Assembly: GCA_963169105.1 (NCBI GenBank)
Contig: OY720637.1
Coordinates: 33,971,925 to 34,035,924 of the forward strand
DNA: 64,000 nucleotides
Direction: 5' to 3'
Origin: Ceriagrion tenellum
Taxonomy: Eukaryota > Arthropoda > Insecta > Odonata > Coenagrionidae
A program made the position numbers and the translations under genes. Below the pieces are notes generated by a model, which had not been told where the DNA came from, searched no databases, and saw only the letters and a list, made by a program, of their open reading frames with translations. Position 1 is the stretch's first letter. Each line of letters opens with the position of its first letter. This document shows, piece after piece, positions 43,448 to 54,590 of this stretch.

Positions 43448-45967
43448 AAAAACAAATTGAAATGAAAGCAAAATTTTTGAAATAAGTTCAAATGTGGCCT
43501 AGGGGAAAGGACATCTAACTGAAAGCGATGGTTATGGATATTCCATCGTATGTCGTAGAATAGGAAAAAATACTTTGTTCCATTTATGTATGATATTTTT
43601 TTGTAACTAAAGACTATATAATGCATAGAGAAAATAGTCACGTGCACCAAACTAAGACCAGAAAGTGTTAAAAAGCTCACGATTTAGCACTAAACCACCA
43701 AAAAAGAAGTTACCGAGCGTCATAGTTAGTCATTGTAAATTAGAGATTTCCATAATTCACACATTAATAAAAATTGGCACATTTCGCAAAATGTAACCCA
43801 ATAACCTTGGTTTACACAATTTACGCCATTATGAAGGACGTCACTAGCCTCATCACTGGACACCACGGTAGGCAACATGATGTGTGAAAAGGACGAAAAG
43901 AATTTGCTACATGGTGAAAACCATGAGTAAAATTTATCCATCCTTCTCCAACATCACCCGCGTAGTTTTGATGGTGAAATTGTTGAGCGCCAGGCGAATT
44001 TTGCCGGGGATTATTGCCCTTGTGTCATCCAGTATCAATTGATGAAGCTTAAGCTCACATTAGCGTAAGCCGGAAGAAGATCCTGACCCGGAATAAATTT
44101 CATTTCCGGCTCCTGACGATCTAACCCCAATCTTCCGGATTTAGTCACAATTTGCATTTAATGTGATTAACACGAAACATACCATCCGATGGGTCAGAGA
44201 GGCCAAGGGGTCGATACAAATACCGAAATTTGTTGGAAGCACGCGTCATAAATCGATATCCTCGAATAGTACAACTCACTATCCCTCAATTTCCTCGATT
44301 GTGAATTTCCGTTCACATCGCCAGAAATTTCCTATAATCCTATACTACATGACGCCAATTGAAACTTTGATCCTCCCTTCAAGAACTATCATACCACAAA
44401 TTTTCCGCCAATTTTAACGAGAATGTAATTTCTGCGGACTCCGTCGACTGAAGCTACGCGTTGAAGTATTGTCATGCACTAAATACACAATACGGTGAGA
44501 GCAGAACGCTTATTGCCGTGTTATAGCGTTCGTTTTGGCTTCTTGTTGTTTTGTTTTTATTAACACAATAAAACAACGATTACGTTACGTTAAAAATACT
44601 TAAGTTAGATAACAAATCTTTAGTTAGGAAAAAAAACTACGTTAAAAATATTTTAGCCAATATGGCGTTCTCAATCGTTCTTAGCATAAACGGTAATTTA
44701 TTCCTATAGAAGTGCGCACAGCAGATGGTTGAATTTAACGCACCGAAGGCATTCGGTAGTGGTGAAAAGTCCTAAATAGGCTAGTTTTTAAGAGATATAT
44801 ATAGGTGGAGCAGCGAAACGAAGTACAGGAAAAGTCAAAACGGCGAGGTCCGTCGTTCTAGAGTTAATGGTTGAAATGGCCACAGTAGCCGAAAGCATCC
44901 CCATATTATCAACAAACCAAACGAGATACAAACTAATTAGACAAATTCTGAAGCATAAAATTTACTGATAAAATACATTAATGGAGATTAAGTCTGGGAA
45001 GATAATTGGAGGGAGATAAAGGGTAGAATTTAATTTACTTAAATTCACTTCCTATATAAATATACTATTTTTGACGATCTCTGAAAAAGGGTTTCCGTGG
45101 AGTTAAAAGAAAAAAATAAAAGAGAGGGCTAAGTAATTACAACTCATGCTGAAAAATGTTAAGCCCTCAGAAGAAAAAAAAAGGAGTAAGTCTCCCACAT
45201 AAAGCCCGGAGTGCGAATGAAGGAACTCCTGTAGCATCGTGTTTTCCCATATGACTACAGGCCTCATGAAAAAGTGTCGGCTTGGAGGGATTATCCCGGG
45301 AAATATTTCGAGTTGAATTGCCTCGAAATCGCTTCAAAGCAAGCATAATGATTATAAACTGAGATAAAATTGGTTCCTTTTATTCGCAATACATAAGCCC
45401 CATAATTCCAGGATTTTATAAGGAATCATCTCGGGAAATAAAGACCATCCATCCCCTTTTATTCATAAGCTTTCGCAAAGTCTGGTCCCAATCCAATTAA
45501 TTTATTCTCGGGAAAAAAAATGAAAGATGGCATCTCACTCATGAGGCCACATTCTTTAAAAAAAAAAAACAAGGATTTGGACCGACGCATCAAAGCTTGC
45601 CATCGTGCGCGAAGAAGACAGACACGAGCCGTAAAAACAAAACAATAAATATCAATGACTAAAAATACACTCGGTAGTAACTTCAAGGGCGTGAAAAGTG
45701 AATCACTCGGGAATGGCCAAGGAGTACGTCTATGCTTACGAACGAGGCCGTCTCTGACAAATTCACAGTTGATGCGCCTTCGCCGCGGACTTTTGAATAA
45801 CTATCCCAGGATTTCAAGTACAAATTACAATAGGGACGCACTAATTAAAGCAAATTGGGCCATACACATATAATATCGAATACATAACAATTAATCCGAA
45901 ATAGAAACACGAAACGCGCTCTTTCTGGCAATAGTTATCAGTAGGCACTGGTATTAGACTCAATATC
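43448..45967. other. AT-rich unassigned DNA
   Basis: No gene or element recognised in 2.5 kb. Confidence 0.45.
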
Positions 45968-45970
45968 CTA

Positions 45971-46693
45971 AGGCCATTTCACACGGGGCACGTGATTGCA
46001 CAATCTGATGAATGTGCGAACGTGCATTTCAAATTAAGTCGCGTAAAGGCCTCCACACACCTGAGCGGTCGCGGTGGCGGCCGTGCCCGCGCGGTGGCGA
46101 AGTAGGCCGCGCGGCCGCCGCTGTGCACACACCTAAGCGGTCGCGGCCACGGAAATGCTGTACTGTTGGTGAGAGCGACACACCGACCAAGATTGACTAT
46201 CCATGCGGTATATCTGAATTTACGAAGGCATATGTGCAATGGAAATAGATAGTGTTTCTGATACAAAATCACAATCAAAATTATTTCGCCACTTTCGCAT
46301 TCACAATGCCCAGTTTCGTCGGCGCAACCCCTAGAGGAAGTTGAAAATTGCTTGGCGCAGGCCTGCGGGCAAACTCGACTGCTCGCGTTCGCCCGCCACC
46401 GCGGCGGGCAACCGCTGCACAGGCCGCGGCCGTGGCCGCCTAGTCGCTCTGGTGTGTGTGCACGGTGTGCACGCACGGAACGCTCCATTGTTGTTTGGCC
46501 GCGTATCGCGTCCGCCTCCGCGGCCGCTCAGGAGTGTGAACTGCAAGCGGTGAACTGCAAGACCGCATGCGCGAATGCATGAGCGCTAGAAGGCACAATA
46601 ACCCCTGCTCCAATTCAATGATTACTGCACGCCAAATTGAGACAAACATGCAGTTTTGAATGGTGCAATTTCGTGCTGAGTGTAAAACTGACT
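45971..46693. mobile_element. Compound TIR element with an internal GC-rich fold-back
   Basis: The outer termini AGGCCATTTCACACGGGGCA (45971) and, read on the minus strand from 46693, AGTCAGTTTTACACTCAGCA are imperfect inverted repeats continuing into CACG and ATTGCAC words. They recall the Harbinger-like termini at 19203. The borders are CTA and TTA, one base apart. Inside, CACACACCTGAGCGGTCGCG (46055) and, inverted, CACACTCCTGAGCGGCCGCG (ends ~46540) form a second inverted pair. Each side has a further degenerate copy of the motif (about 46126 and 46440-46455). The internal part is extremely CpG-rich. There is no transposase frame, and the long frames here are composition artefacts. Confidence 0.6.
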
Positions 46694-46838
46694 TTAGAGA
46701 TATTGCGTTCTTAAGAAGAAATCAACCCAAGTTAAACTGAAAATTGAGGTCTTTTGAGTGCTACTAGTAACGAGCGACTACATGAATAGGAGGAACGTAA
46801 TCGGGTGGTAAAAGATTATGGAGATACTATTTTTTTAT
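46546..46838 (+). repeat. Left copy of a ~290-bp direct duplication
   Basis: It opens GCGGTGAACTGCAAGACCGC and ends GGAGATACTATTT. It matches 47296-47590 throughout with roughly 15-20% difference by eye. It spans the right end of the TIR element and about 145 bp of its flank. Confidence 0.85.
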
Positions 46839-46839
46839 G

Positions 46840-47290
46840 AGAGCTTGATATATAGCGTAGCCTTGTATGGGGCAGAAACATGGACCATAGGAAGGACGGG
46901 AATAGGCTACAGGCATTTGAGATGTGGGTGTAGAGGAGGATGGAGAAGGTTTGGTGGACCGAAAGGATGACTAACGAGGAAGTGCTTGAGAGGGTGGGCG
47001 AGGATATGCAGCTTCTGTATGAAATACGCGACAGGCAGGGTAGATGGCTGGAGGATTCAGTAAGGGGCGATGGGTTGCTCAAGAGTGTGATGTAGGGAAG
47101 GATGTTGGGCAAATGAGGAAGAGGAAGAAAGAGAATAGGTTTCATGGACAGGATGAAGATGGGTAGATCGTAAGCTGAGGCGAAAAAGGATATACCAGAG
47201 GGAGATAGTCCCCTGAAAGTGTAGAAAACCGGGAGGAGATTTTCTGACATTTAACAAAACCTACATTAACCGGTAGAGTGCATTTTTTTT
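46840..47290 (+). mobile_element. LINE family B, copy 4 (sense, C-terminal part)
   Basis: The plus strand reads SIALYGAETWTIGR (the conserved segment after the RT domain), then MTNEEVLERVGEDMQLLYEI, RDRQGRWLEDSVRGDGLLKS, GRGRKRIGFMDRMKMGRS and AEAKKDIPEG. Stops at several points make it dead. It ends in CATTAACCGGTAGAGTGC and lies exactly between the two copies of the direct duplication. Confidence 0.85.
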
Positions 47291-47295
47291 AAAGC

Positions 47296-47590
47296 GGTGA
47301 ACTGCAAGACCGCGTGCGGGAATGCATGAGCGCGACATGGCACAATAGTTTCAGTTCTAATTCAACTATTATTGCACGCCAGATTGAGAAAAACAAGCAG
47401 TTTTAAATTGTACAATTTCGTTCTTCGTGTAACAGAGGCTTCAGAGATATTACGTTCTTAATGAGAAATAAAACCAAATTTCACCGAATATATAGGTGAA
47501 TTGAGAGCAACTACTACCAAGCGACCAGATGAATAGGAGGTGCGTACTCGGGAGATGAAATGTTATAGAGATACTATTTCTCTCTCTCGT
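47296..47590 (+). repeat. Right copy of the ~290-bp direct duplication
   Basis: GCGGTGAACTGCAAGACCGC through AGAGATACTATTTC aligns with 46546-46838. Compared with the left copy, the TIR-element end is diverged (AAGCCTCTGTTACACG on the minus strand). Confidence 0.85.
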
Positions 47591-48038
47591 CACGCCATAT
47601 CTAGAGTACGCAGCCAACGATAGGAACCCCGCATACGAAGATTTAATTTTCGGGATCATGAAAATAAATGACAGCCTCAATCTTCGCAGCGAGCTTCAAC
47701 GGGAAAACAAGGAGGGTAATACAGTTGATAGATGAATATATTCGGAGTCGCTAGAGACTCGGGAGACTACACGCTACGCGTACATTACTTGAAAAATTTT
47801 GGAATACAAGAGTTACATTATGATACGGGGGATATTACTTTAACACCGCAAAACTGAAAGAGGCGAAAAATAAGGCATATAAACAGACGAAATGATACGT
47901 ACAAAAACATCTTCCCACGCTGTCGTAAAAACTACGACAGAAACAGAGGGAGACACTTCGTTAACATACGACCAGCTTTCGCCCATACCCCTGAACTTCC
48001 GTTTCCATGGCTTATGTCCCTCAATTCCCTAATTCTCT
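47591..48038. other. AT-rich unassigned DNA
   Basis: No gene or element recognised. Confidence 0.45.
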
Positions 48039-48787
48039 AACAGCTGCTCAGGTAACAGTGACAATGAGTAAACTTTGACAAATGTTAAAGGCGTCAAGTG
48101 TAATTTGGTACTCTATTTTTTTCGGTCATTTATTCGCAGTGGTATGAAAATGTATTTTAAGTTTTAGAATTTCGAATATATTAAAGAGTGACACTTTATT
48201 GTTACCATGTTATTACGTTGAACAATGTCATGTCCGAGTCTGTAGGAACGTCTTTATTATTACTCTTTTCTCTTTGAATTATTTTGTTAACTGATGTTTA
48301 ATTCTGAAATCTAAGATTAAAAATAAAAATTAAAAATTTATATTCTTACGGCCAAGGTTTATGATATCCCATTAAACAATACAGAACAGCGGTCTAGGTA
48401 ACAGTAACAATGAGTAAACCTTGACAAATGTTAATGGTGTCAAGTGAAACTCAGTACTCATTTTTTTGTCTTTTATTCGCAGTGGATTGAAAATATACTT
48501 CAAGATTTATAATTTAGAATATGTTAAATTGTAAGGCTTTATTATTACCATTCTATTAATTTGAACAATGTAATTTCCATGTCAGTAAGCACTATTTTGT
48601 TATAATTTTTTCTTTTTTTTTCTTTCCGAATTTTTTTGTAAACTTATGTGTAATTCTGCTATGCAAAAATTGAAAATAGAAAAGTAAAATGCTTATACTT
48701 TGCAATCTGCATTTCTTTATTGATGTACAAAATCGTCTCCTGGGCTAGTATAGCCAATGACAATAAACGGTGTTATTATTATTATTA
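48039..48787 (+). repeat. Tandemly duplicated ~346-bp sequence ending in a (TTA)n tail, probable LINE 3' end
   Basis: Two units (from 48039 and 48385) share AACAGCKGYCTAGGTAACAG-type starts, the block GAGTAAACYTTGACAAATGT and TTATTCGCAGTGGATTGAAA-type words. The second unit continues to GGCTAGTATAGCCAATGACA, ATAAACGGTGTTATTATTAT and a TTA tail at 48770-48787. A terminal ATAAACG-(TTA)n run is typical of the 3' ends of some LINEs with microsatellite tails. No coding part is seen. The first unit is more diverged. Confidence 0.6.
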
Positions 48788-49015
48788 ATTCCCTTCCACA
48801 CGCCTCCGTGGCGGCTCGCACGGTAGCGTGCAATGCGCCTTCCGTCGGGAGCGAGTGAACGCCGATGTAATAGCAAATGTTCCTTCTGCAACTTCCCTGC
48901 TTGCCCTACATCGTATTCACTATCAAGATATTGAGTCCTCTAGCCCCTAATTACCTGCACCCGAGGGGTACGCTACCTCAAAAACAAGTGTACACCGAAT
49001 TTACATTTCAGCCAT
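48788..49015. other. Unassigned DNA leading into the minisatellite
   Basis: No gene or element recognised. Confidence 0.4.
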
Positions 49016-49018
49016 TTC

Positions 49019-49452
49019 TATCCATATCTAACCATTTCCATTCACATCTGTCCATTTCTATCCATTTCTGTCCATTTCTATCCATTTCTGTCCATTGCTA
49101 ACCATTTCTGTCCATTTATGTCTATTTATGTCCATTTCTGTCCATTTCCAACCATTTCTATCCATTTATATCCATTTCTATCCATTTCTGTCCATTTCTA
49201 GACATTTCTGTCTATTTCTATCCATTTCTGTCTATTTCTATCCATTTCTGTCAATTTCAATCAATTTCTGTCCATTTCTATCCATTTTCATCCATTTATG
49301 TCCATTTCTGTCAATTTATAACCATTTCTGTCCACTTCTATCCATGTCTGTCCATTTCTGTCCATTTCCAACCATTTCTATCCATTTATGTCCATTTCTG
49401 TCCTTTTCTAGCCATTTCCGTCCATTAATGTCCATTTCGCGACCATTTCTAA
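49019..49452 (+). repeat. 10-bp minisatellite, TCCATTTCTG/TCCATTTCTA
   Basis: About 43 tandem units with a strict 10-bp period alternate between TCCATTTCTG and TCCATTTCTA, so a 20-bp higher-order unit is also visible. Units become more variable towards both ends. Because 10 is not a multiple of 3, it gives a long periodic open frame (49095-49523) that is an artefact. Confidence 0.97.
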
Positions 49453-49765
49453 ACAAGCGCACACCATTTCTCAGAGTTGCATACCCCTCGCCTGTACCAT
49501 TCAGTTACTCAGCCAGATCTTAATCTCTCAAAATCGTTTCTCATGAAGGGGGAATACGATTACCTGCAGAAATGGTCCACATATTCACCACCAAACCTTA
49601 TGAATTCAAAAATAATATTTTCAATCCTTCTAATGTATTTTTGTATTGCCTTTGTCCTCCTGTATGACTGAGATGTGATTAATGATATACTCTGTAGTTT
49701 TGTAATTACCATACCACTGTCATATTTAATTGTAACTTTTACTACACTACAGAGATAAAACACAA
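49453..49765. other. AT-rich unassigned DNA
   Basis: CTCTGTAGT (about 49690) and its complement at 49745 form a small inverted repeat. No gene is seen. Confidence 0.4.
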
Positions 49766-49808
49766 AACACGACCCGGGCTCCATTACATTTGAATCATCG
49801 TCAGGTGC
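49766..49808 (-). ncRNA. Strongly decayed hammerhead-like motif (minus strand)
   Basis: The minus strand reads ACCTGACGATGATTCAAATG, TAATGGAGC, CCGGGTCGTG. It aligns with the motif at 27372-27455 (CTGATGATGAC...GAAACTCGGGTCGTG), but the GAAAC box has become GGAGC and stem II no longer pairs. It is a relic of that repeat type. Confidence 0.4.
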
Positions 49809-50195
49809 AACCAAAGGTCGGGAATTCTCTTATACATTGGAGGGAAAAAGGGGGAGCGGGGAGCGGACGAAAGGAGAAGAGGGGGGAGAAAGAGAAGGAG
49901 GTGGAAGGGAACAAGCATTTGTTAACAATACATACACCAGGGTCATGCATACCTCTGTGGTGTAGTAAAATGTATAATTAAATATGGCTGTGGAAATACA
50001 ACACACATTTACCAAAGATACTGTCTAATTTACCATAACGCTCTCAGGAGCATTGCACTCCAGAGTATATAGATCATCATTTTATAAATATATCTCCTAA
50101 GGAGGCTTGCCACAGATCAGTAAACATAATTATTATTCACGAGCACAAAAAATCGAAAGTTCCAACTCAACAGATACAACACAAGCTTGCCTCAT
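49809..50195. other. Unassigned DNA
   Basis: A purine-rich stretch lies at 49845-49915. No gene is seen. Confidence 0.4.
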
Positions 50196-50199
50196 TCAC

Positions 50200-50645
50200 A
50201 CAACCTTTTCCCACCCACACCTCCTTAAGTTTACGCCTGGGCGCGGTTCGAGCCGAACGAAGTGAACAAACAATGGAAACATACGAAGAACGGAACGCGC
50301 AAGCCAACGCGACGGTGGCGGCGCCAACCGCGGCCGGGTCCCTTTTTTAATTGGCCGTGACCTTCCCATTATGAGCGGCGGCGAGAGGCGGGCGGAGGGC
50401 GGCAACTGTCGCGGCGGCAGAGACGCGTGGGTCGTCCGCACACACCGACCGCCTACTCTCGATAATTAACGAATCGCTCATCCATATCGTGCAGCCATTG
50501 TGGTCGCAGTTAATCCACCCGGATTGATTAATAAACCTCGCGCCCGGCGCTGCACCCACCGACTGGGCTGGGCGCGACTGACGCCCAGCATCATTTCTAT
50601 TTTTTTTCTGGCGCTCTTCAGAACGGCTTCGTTGATAGTTGTTGA
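50200..50645. promoter_or_regulatory. CpG-island-like patch with homeodomain-type motifs
   Basis: This is the most CpG-rich non-repetitive patch of the window (for example GACGGTGGCGGCGCCAACCG). Within it stand AT-rich words typical of homeodomain binding: TTTTAATTGGCCG (50346-50358), GATAATTAACGAATCGCTC (50460-50478) and GATTGATTAATAAAC (50522-50536). TGATTAAT is the PBC-Hox composite type. CpG-rich DNA with embedded TAATTA and TGATTAAT words is what a developmental promoter or enhancer can look like. No coding evidence is seen on either strand. Confidence 0.35.
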
Positions 50646-51405
50646 ACGGTTTCATTAGCGCGCAGATTCAGATAAACCGACAGACGTGGGAGTTTGACGA
50701 AGAGACCGATGAGGTTGGGTTAGATTGGACCCTGGGTTCCTTTCATTCCCCATTTAATTGCATATCCAGCAAGAGACCTTACGAACACGCATGTGCACTT
50801 AGCACGATGGGAAGTGCATGTAACACTAGAATTTCAATATCTCATTGCGAAACAACTAATTATTATGCAGCGAAGAAGCCGGGATATCGTTTCGGTAGAG
50901 GAGGTCCATTTCGATTATTAGCAAAGGGAGAGAAGGGGTTAGAATATTTTTTAAAGGAACAAATTTATTACTTTAGGCTATTTATAGTGCAAAAGCGACT
51001 CGGTGCGACAGCCGATATTTTGAAAATTTATCCCAAAAATCCTCCGAAATAATACAAAAGCCATGGTTCAAAAATATTTTAATGATATAACCGACATATT
51101 TCTCTTAAAAGCAGATCAAACTTCGGAATAAATTAATGAAACTTTCTCAGTAAATAAACAAATATGAACTTCTCCACTGGTTAAACTAAAAAAAATTGAC
51201 ATTGTTAGCGGAGTCGTGGCATCGTGGTAGAATAAAAGGCGGTGTAAGAGGTAAAAGATGAAAACGAATCGCAATAAAACGATGGGTGTTTGTAGTTTTC
51301 CACAACTCAAACGGCGGACCTGGTTGTGAGGATCGGAGGGCATAAAATAAGAGTGAGGCGGGAGTATCTTAAAAATATTTATTTATATATTATTAGGGCT
51401 AACTT
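50646..51405. other. Unassigned DNA
   Basis: A 137-codon frame (50639-51052, plus) begins just after the CpG-rich patch. It has no recognised domain and low complexity only at its end (PKNPPK). I do not call it a gene, though its position next to the patch is noted. Confidence 0.35.
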
Positions 51406-51446
51406 CCACCTCTGAAGAAGATCAAAGACGTGGTCGAAGATTTAAA
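51406..51446 (+). ncRNA. Decayed hammerhead-like core
   Basis: CTGAAGA (51412-51418), one extra A, GATC-AAAGACGT-GGTC (4-bp stem II), GAAGATTT. CUGANGA is intact, the GAAA box is GAAG, and no cleavage triplet is identifiable. Confidence 0.3.
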
Positions 51447-52862
51447 AAAAATCACGTGTCAGTCTTTCTTTGTTTTCTATGTGTAACCTCCACACCTCGT
51501 GGATTATATTGTTTATTAATCATTCCACACCTCCAAAAACGGCACTATGGCCAATAAAATTTGTCGATATAATAAAGTAAGTACTACATAAACCAATAAG
51601 AAATAAAGGATAAAAATAAAAATCAAATCACCATTAGCACAAAAAATTTAACCCCAGTCCGGGATCCGTCACCCAAGTGCCGTTTAATTAAGGATACGAC
51701 TATGCTGAGTGAGGAAAAGAGGTCCTCAAATGTAAGTAAAAATCTTTTACTAAGCCGATAATGCGTAACAGAAATTAGAAGAAAATCAGTAGATACTTCT
51801 ACTCGGAATTATAAATTTTACATAATAGCTGTTGCGCGTAGGTTGGCTTGGTACACGGCAGTTTTTGCCCCCTGCCTCGCCAACTGCGCTATTAACTTGG
51901 ACGAGCTCCAGTCGCGGAGAAAGGGAGAAGGCAGAAAAAGTGAATAGAGTACATTTTGAGAGATGAGCGATAGAATTTGGGATTTTATCAAAGCAGGAGG
52001 ATAACATCCTAAAATATGGTGACCACAAGCGAAAAACTGGGTCACTACAAACAGACTCATTGCCCAGACACCAACGTGTCAAGCGTACGAATACAAGGGA
52101 TGCCGAATGAAACACACTCATTCCCCGTGTTTATGCTATTCCAACAAACACCACCAAATCCGCGTGATTAACTTCTCCCCGATTCATCTTTGACCCCTCT
52201 CAGTGCCGCCAGCAGCAGCTGACGCCGGCGCAACTTTTTTTTTTAATTTTCGGCGGCGCAAAACCAGCTTCAACAGCGACTGTCGCCGCATAACGGCTTC
52301 CTTCTACTTGGCTGCCATGGCTATGCAAGCGGATGCGCGACGCTCAAGGAATTCAAGGTCTGCCCTTGAAAGCACACAGACCGAAAATACGAGCCGAGAG
52401 AAGGCAAGGCTCATTACACAAGGAGGTACGTTGAAGCTATATTTACCTTGAGTGCCAAAGTCTGAAAAGCATGCCAGCGTAGTATTCCAGCCAGTATGGC
52501 TAGAGAAACACGCAGGAAAATACATATCATCGGAATAATGTTGGTACTTGACTGAGCAGGAATTCAACCTTTGACGATTGAACAGATGGTCACCCCCGCG
52601 ATTACGTCATTCATCAGCCTCCATTACATCTTACACTTCCCACGTACAATTTTATTTTTTACGCATTTTACTTTTTATGCCTCAATAAATTATTTTTCTC
52701 AATTTTCCCCAAAAATATTCATTACTTTACCTATATTTCGTCAATATTTGATAATTCCATAGAGTTGAGCATCTCCCCTAGGGCTGCAGAGGACTCATAT
52801 ACGTATTAATTGTTCCTTGATGAGTAAATTACTAGCACGAGGCATGGCTAAGAGGAGCCTAG
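51447..52862. other. Unassigned DNA
   Basis: No gene or complete element recognised. A slightly GC-richer part lies at 52190-52400. Confidence 0.4.
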
Positions 52863-52865
52863 TTT

Positions 52866-53250
52866 AAGAGAGACCTTATATTAAAAATGATGCATTCCTT
52901 ACACTTAGATCCCGTCAAAGAATCAACAGTGTGTAGTTTGTGTCTTCCCTCAACTATATTTCAAAATTTATCATATTTTCACCGCAGTAAATTCTTCGGG
53001 ATTACAAAAAAACATCCGTTTTGAAGGAGTTTCAAACGCACCGCGCGAAAAATATGAGTCAAGTTAAAGACTTATTTAGATATTTTCATTTAATTACTTA
53101 CAACTTCTGTCATGTAAAAATATACTAATGCACCATTAATAATGGAATATTTAATTGATGTGTCTTACAGCTAGAGAAATCAAAACATATAATTCGAATA
53201 TGAATGGTCTATATTATGACTAGGGAACTATCTCGCTCGGACTACCTTAA
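52866..53250 (+). mobile_element. MITE-A copy 4 (left part missing)
   Basis: Homology to MITE-A begins inside the element (AGAGAGACCTTATATTAAAA) and runs to the intact right end (CTCGGACTACC, TTAA at 53247-53250). The following ~200 bp are shared with the sequence after copy 5. Confidence 0.8.
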
Positions 53251-53455
53251 ATTTCAAACAGATGGTGAATATTCTTGCTCTACATCCACTGATTTGTCCA
53301 TTCCGTTGTGCAATCCAAAAGTAAGTCAAAATGGTGGAAATAACCAATATGGTAGTTATTTCGGTTGTCAGGCTACAGTTTGCAGACGCAATGCCCTCTC
53401 CATCCACGTCAATGATTGAAAAGGTAAGTTTGGATGGAAATGGTTACATCAACTT
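53251..53455 (+). repeat. Shared flank of MITE-A copies 4 and 5 (first copy)
   Basis: ATTTCAAACAGATGGTGAAT through AAAGGTAAGTTTGGATGGAA is nearly identical to 54383-54590. A longer segment than the MITE was therefore duplicated. Function unknown. Confidence 0.85.
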
Positions 53456-53469
53456 GGTAGTCTTTTACA

Positions 53470-53800
53470 ACAGTAGACTCTCGTCTCCGAATGCGATTAC
53501 AATCTTCAGCCCGGCATTCATCCTGCCTCTCTTCACGCCATCTATAAAGCCTATTCTATATCTTTCCTTTCCCGCCTACCGTTCCTTTCCTCTACTGCGG
53601 CCTTCAGAATCCCCTTCGCCCCTTATTCTCGTTTAAACCGCCAACTCTGCCTTCTCCTCATCACCTCCAGCAGTTCACTCAAACACTATGCCAAACACTT
53701 TCTCGCTCGTCTTCCTTCTTATCCATATCACATCCTCTTCTCTCCTCCACGCCCATGTCTCAAAAGCCGGCAGCCTGTTCTCATTGTCTTTTCTCTAAGT
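53470..53800 (-). mobile_element. LINE fragment related to family B (antisense)
   Basis: The plus strand is pyrimidine-rich. Its complement has the order and spacing of the family B tail (GR-x-R-x-RIGF-type block near 53545-53580, then charged segments) but with many differences. It interrupts the two copies of the duplicated MITE-A segment. Confidence 0.5.
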
Positions 53801-54025
53801 CTACGTTTATACAATATACAACGCTATCCTTTTTACTACAAGCTTCACAGGTCCTTCCTTCAATTTCTTACACATAGTCCCAATCACTTATTATTCCCTA
53901 TCTGTGAGCATTCTCAATCATATTTTACCATCCTTGTTACTTTTCCCATTATTCTTCAGCGTATCATCCGATTCATCAAACCATTTAATCAATTTAAGTT
54001 GGCGCTCTCTTACTTTTATGGTCAA
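53801..54025. other. Unassigned DNA
   Basis: Pyrimidine-rich, possibly a further decayed part of the antisense LINE piece. Confidence 0.35.
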
Positions 54026-54382
54026 TACAGCGTGTAGTTTGTATGTTTTCTCAACTATTTTTAAAAATTTATCATATTGCCACCGCAACAGGTTCAAGGG
54101 TATCACAAAAAACCTTCCGTTTTGAAGGAGTTTCAAACGCACCGCGAGAATAAAAAGAGTCAAATTTAGATATTTTCTTTAGAAATTTAAAGATTTAAAA
54201 GATTTATATAGATATTTTCATTTAATTACTTACAATTCCTGTCATGTAAAAATATATTATTGCACCATTAATAATGCAATATTTAATTGATGTGTCCTAC
54301 AGAGAGTGAAATTAAATCATATAATTCGAATATGAATGGTCTATATTATGACTAGGGAACTATCTCGCTCGGACTACCTTAA
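54026..54382 (+). mobile_element. MITE-A copy 5 (left part missing)
   Basis: It begins within the element (ACAGCGTGTAGTTTGTATG) and reaches the intact right end with TTAA at 54379-54382. It contains a ~35-bp local expansion near 54165-54205 (AGAAATTTAAAGATTTAAAA). It is truncated on the left like copy 4 but at a different point. Confidence 0.8.
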
Positions 54383-54590
54383 ATTTCAAACAGATGGTGA
54401 ATATTCCTGCTTTACATCCGCTGATTTGTCCATTCCGTTGAGCTATCCAAAAGTAAGTCAAAATGGTGAGAATAACCAATATGGTTGTTATTTCGGTTGT
54501 CAGGCTACAGTTTGTTGACGCAATGCCCTATCCATCCACGTCAATGACTGAAAAGGTAAGTTTCGACGGAAAGGGTTACATCAACTTTAG
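54383..54590 (+). repeat. Shared flank of MITE-A copies 4 and 5 (second copy)
   Basis: It matches 53251-53455 to about GGTTACATCAACTT, after which the two copies diverge. Confidence 0.85.

Noticed and set aside
45979..46488. 169-codon minus-strand frame
   Set aside because: Lies across the GC-rich fold-back element and is explained by the scarcity of stops in such sequence.
49095..49523. 142-codon repetitive protein (SVHFCPFLSI-type)
   Set aside because: It is the translation of the 10-bp minisatellite.
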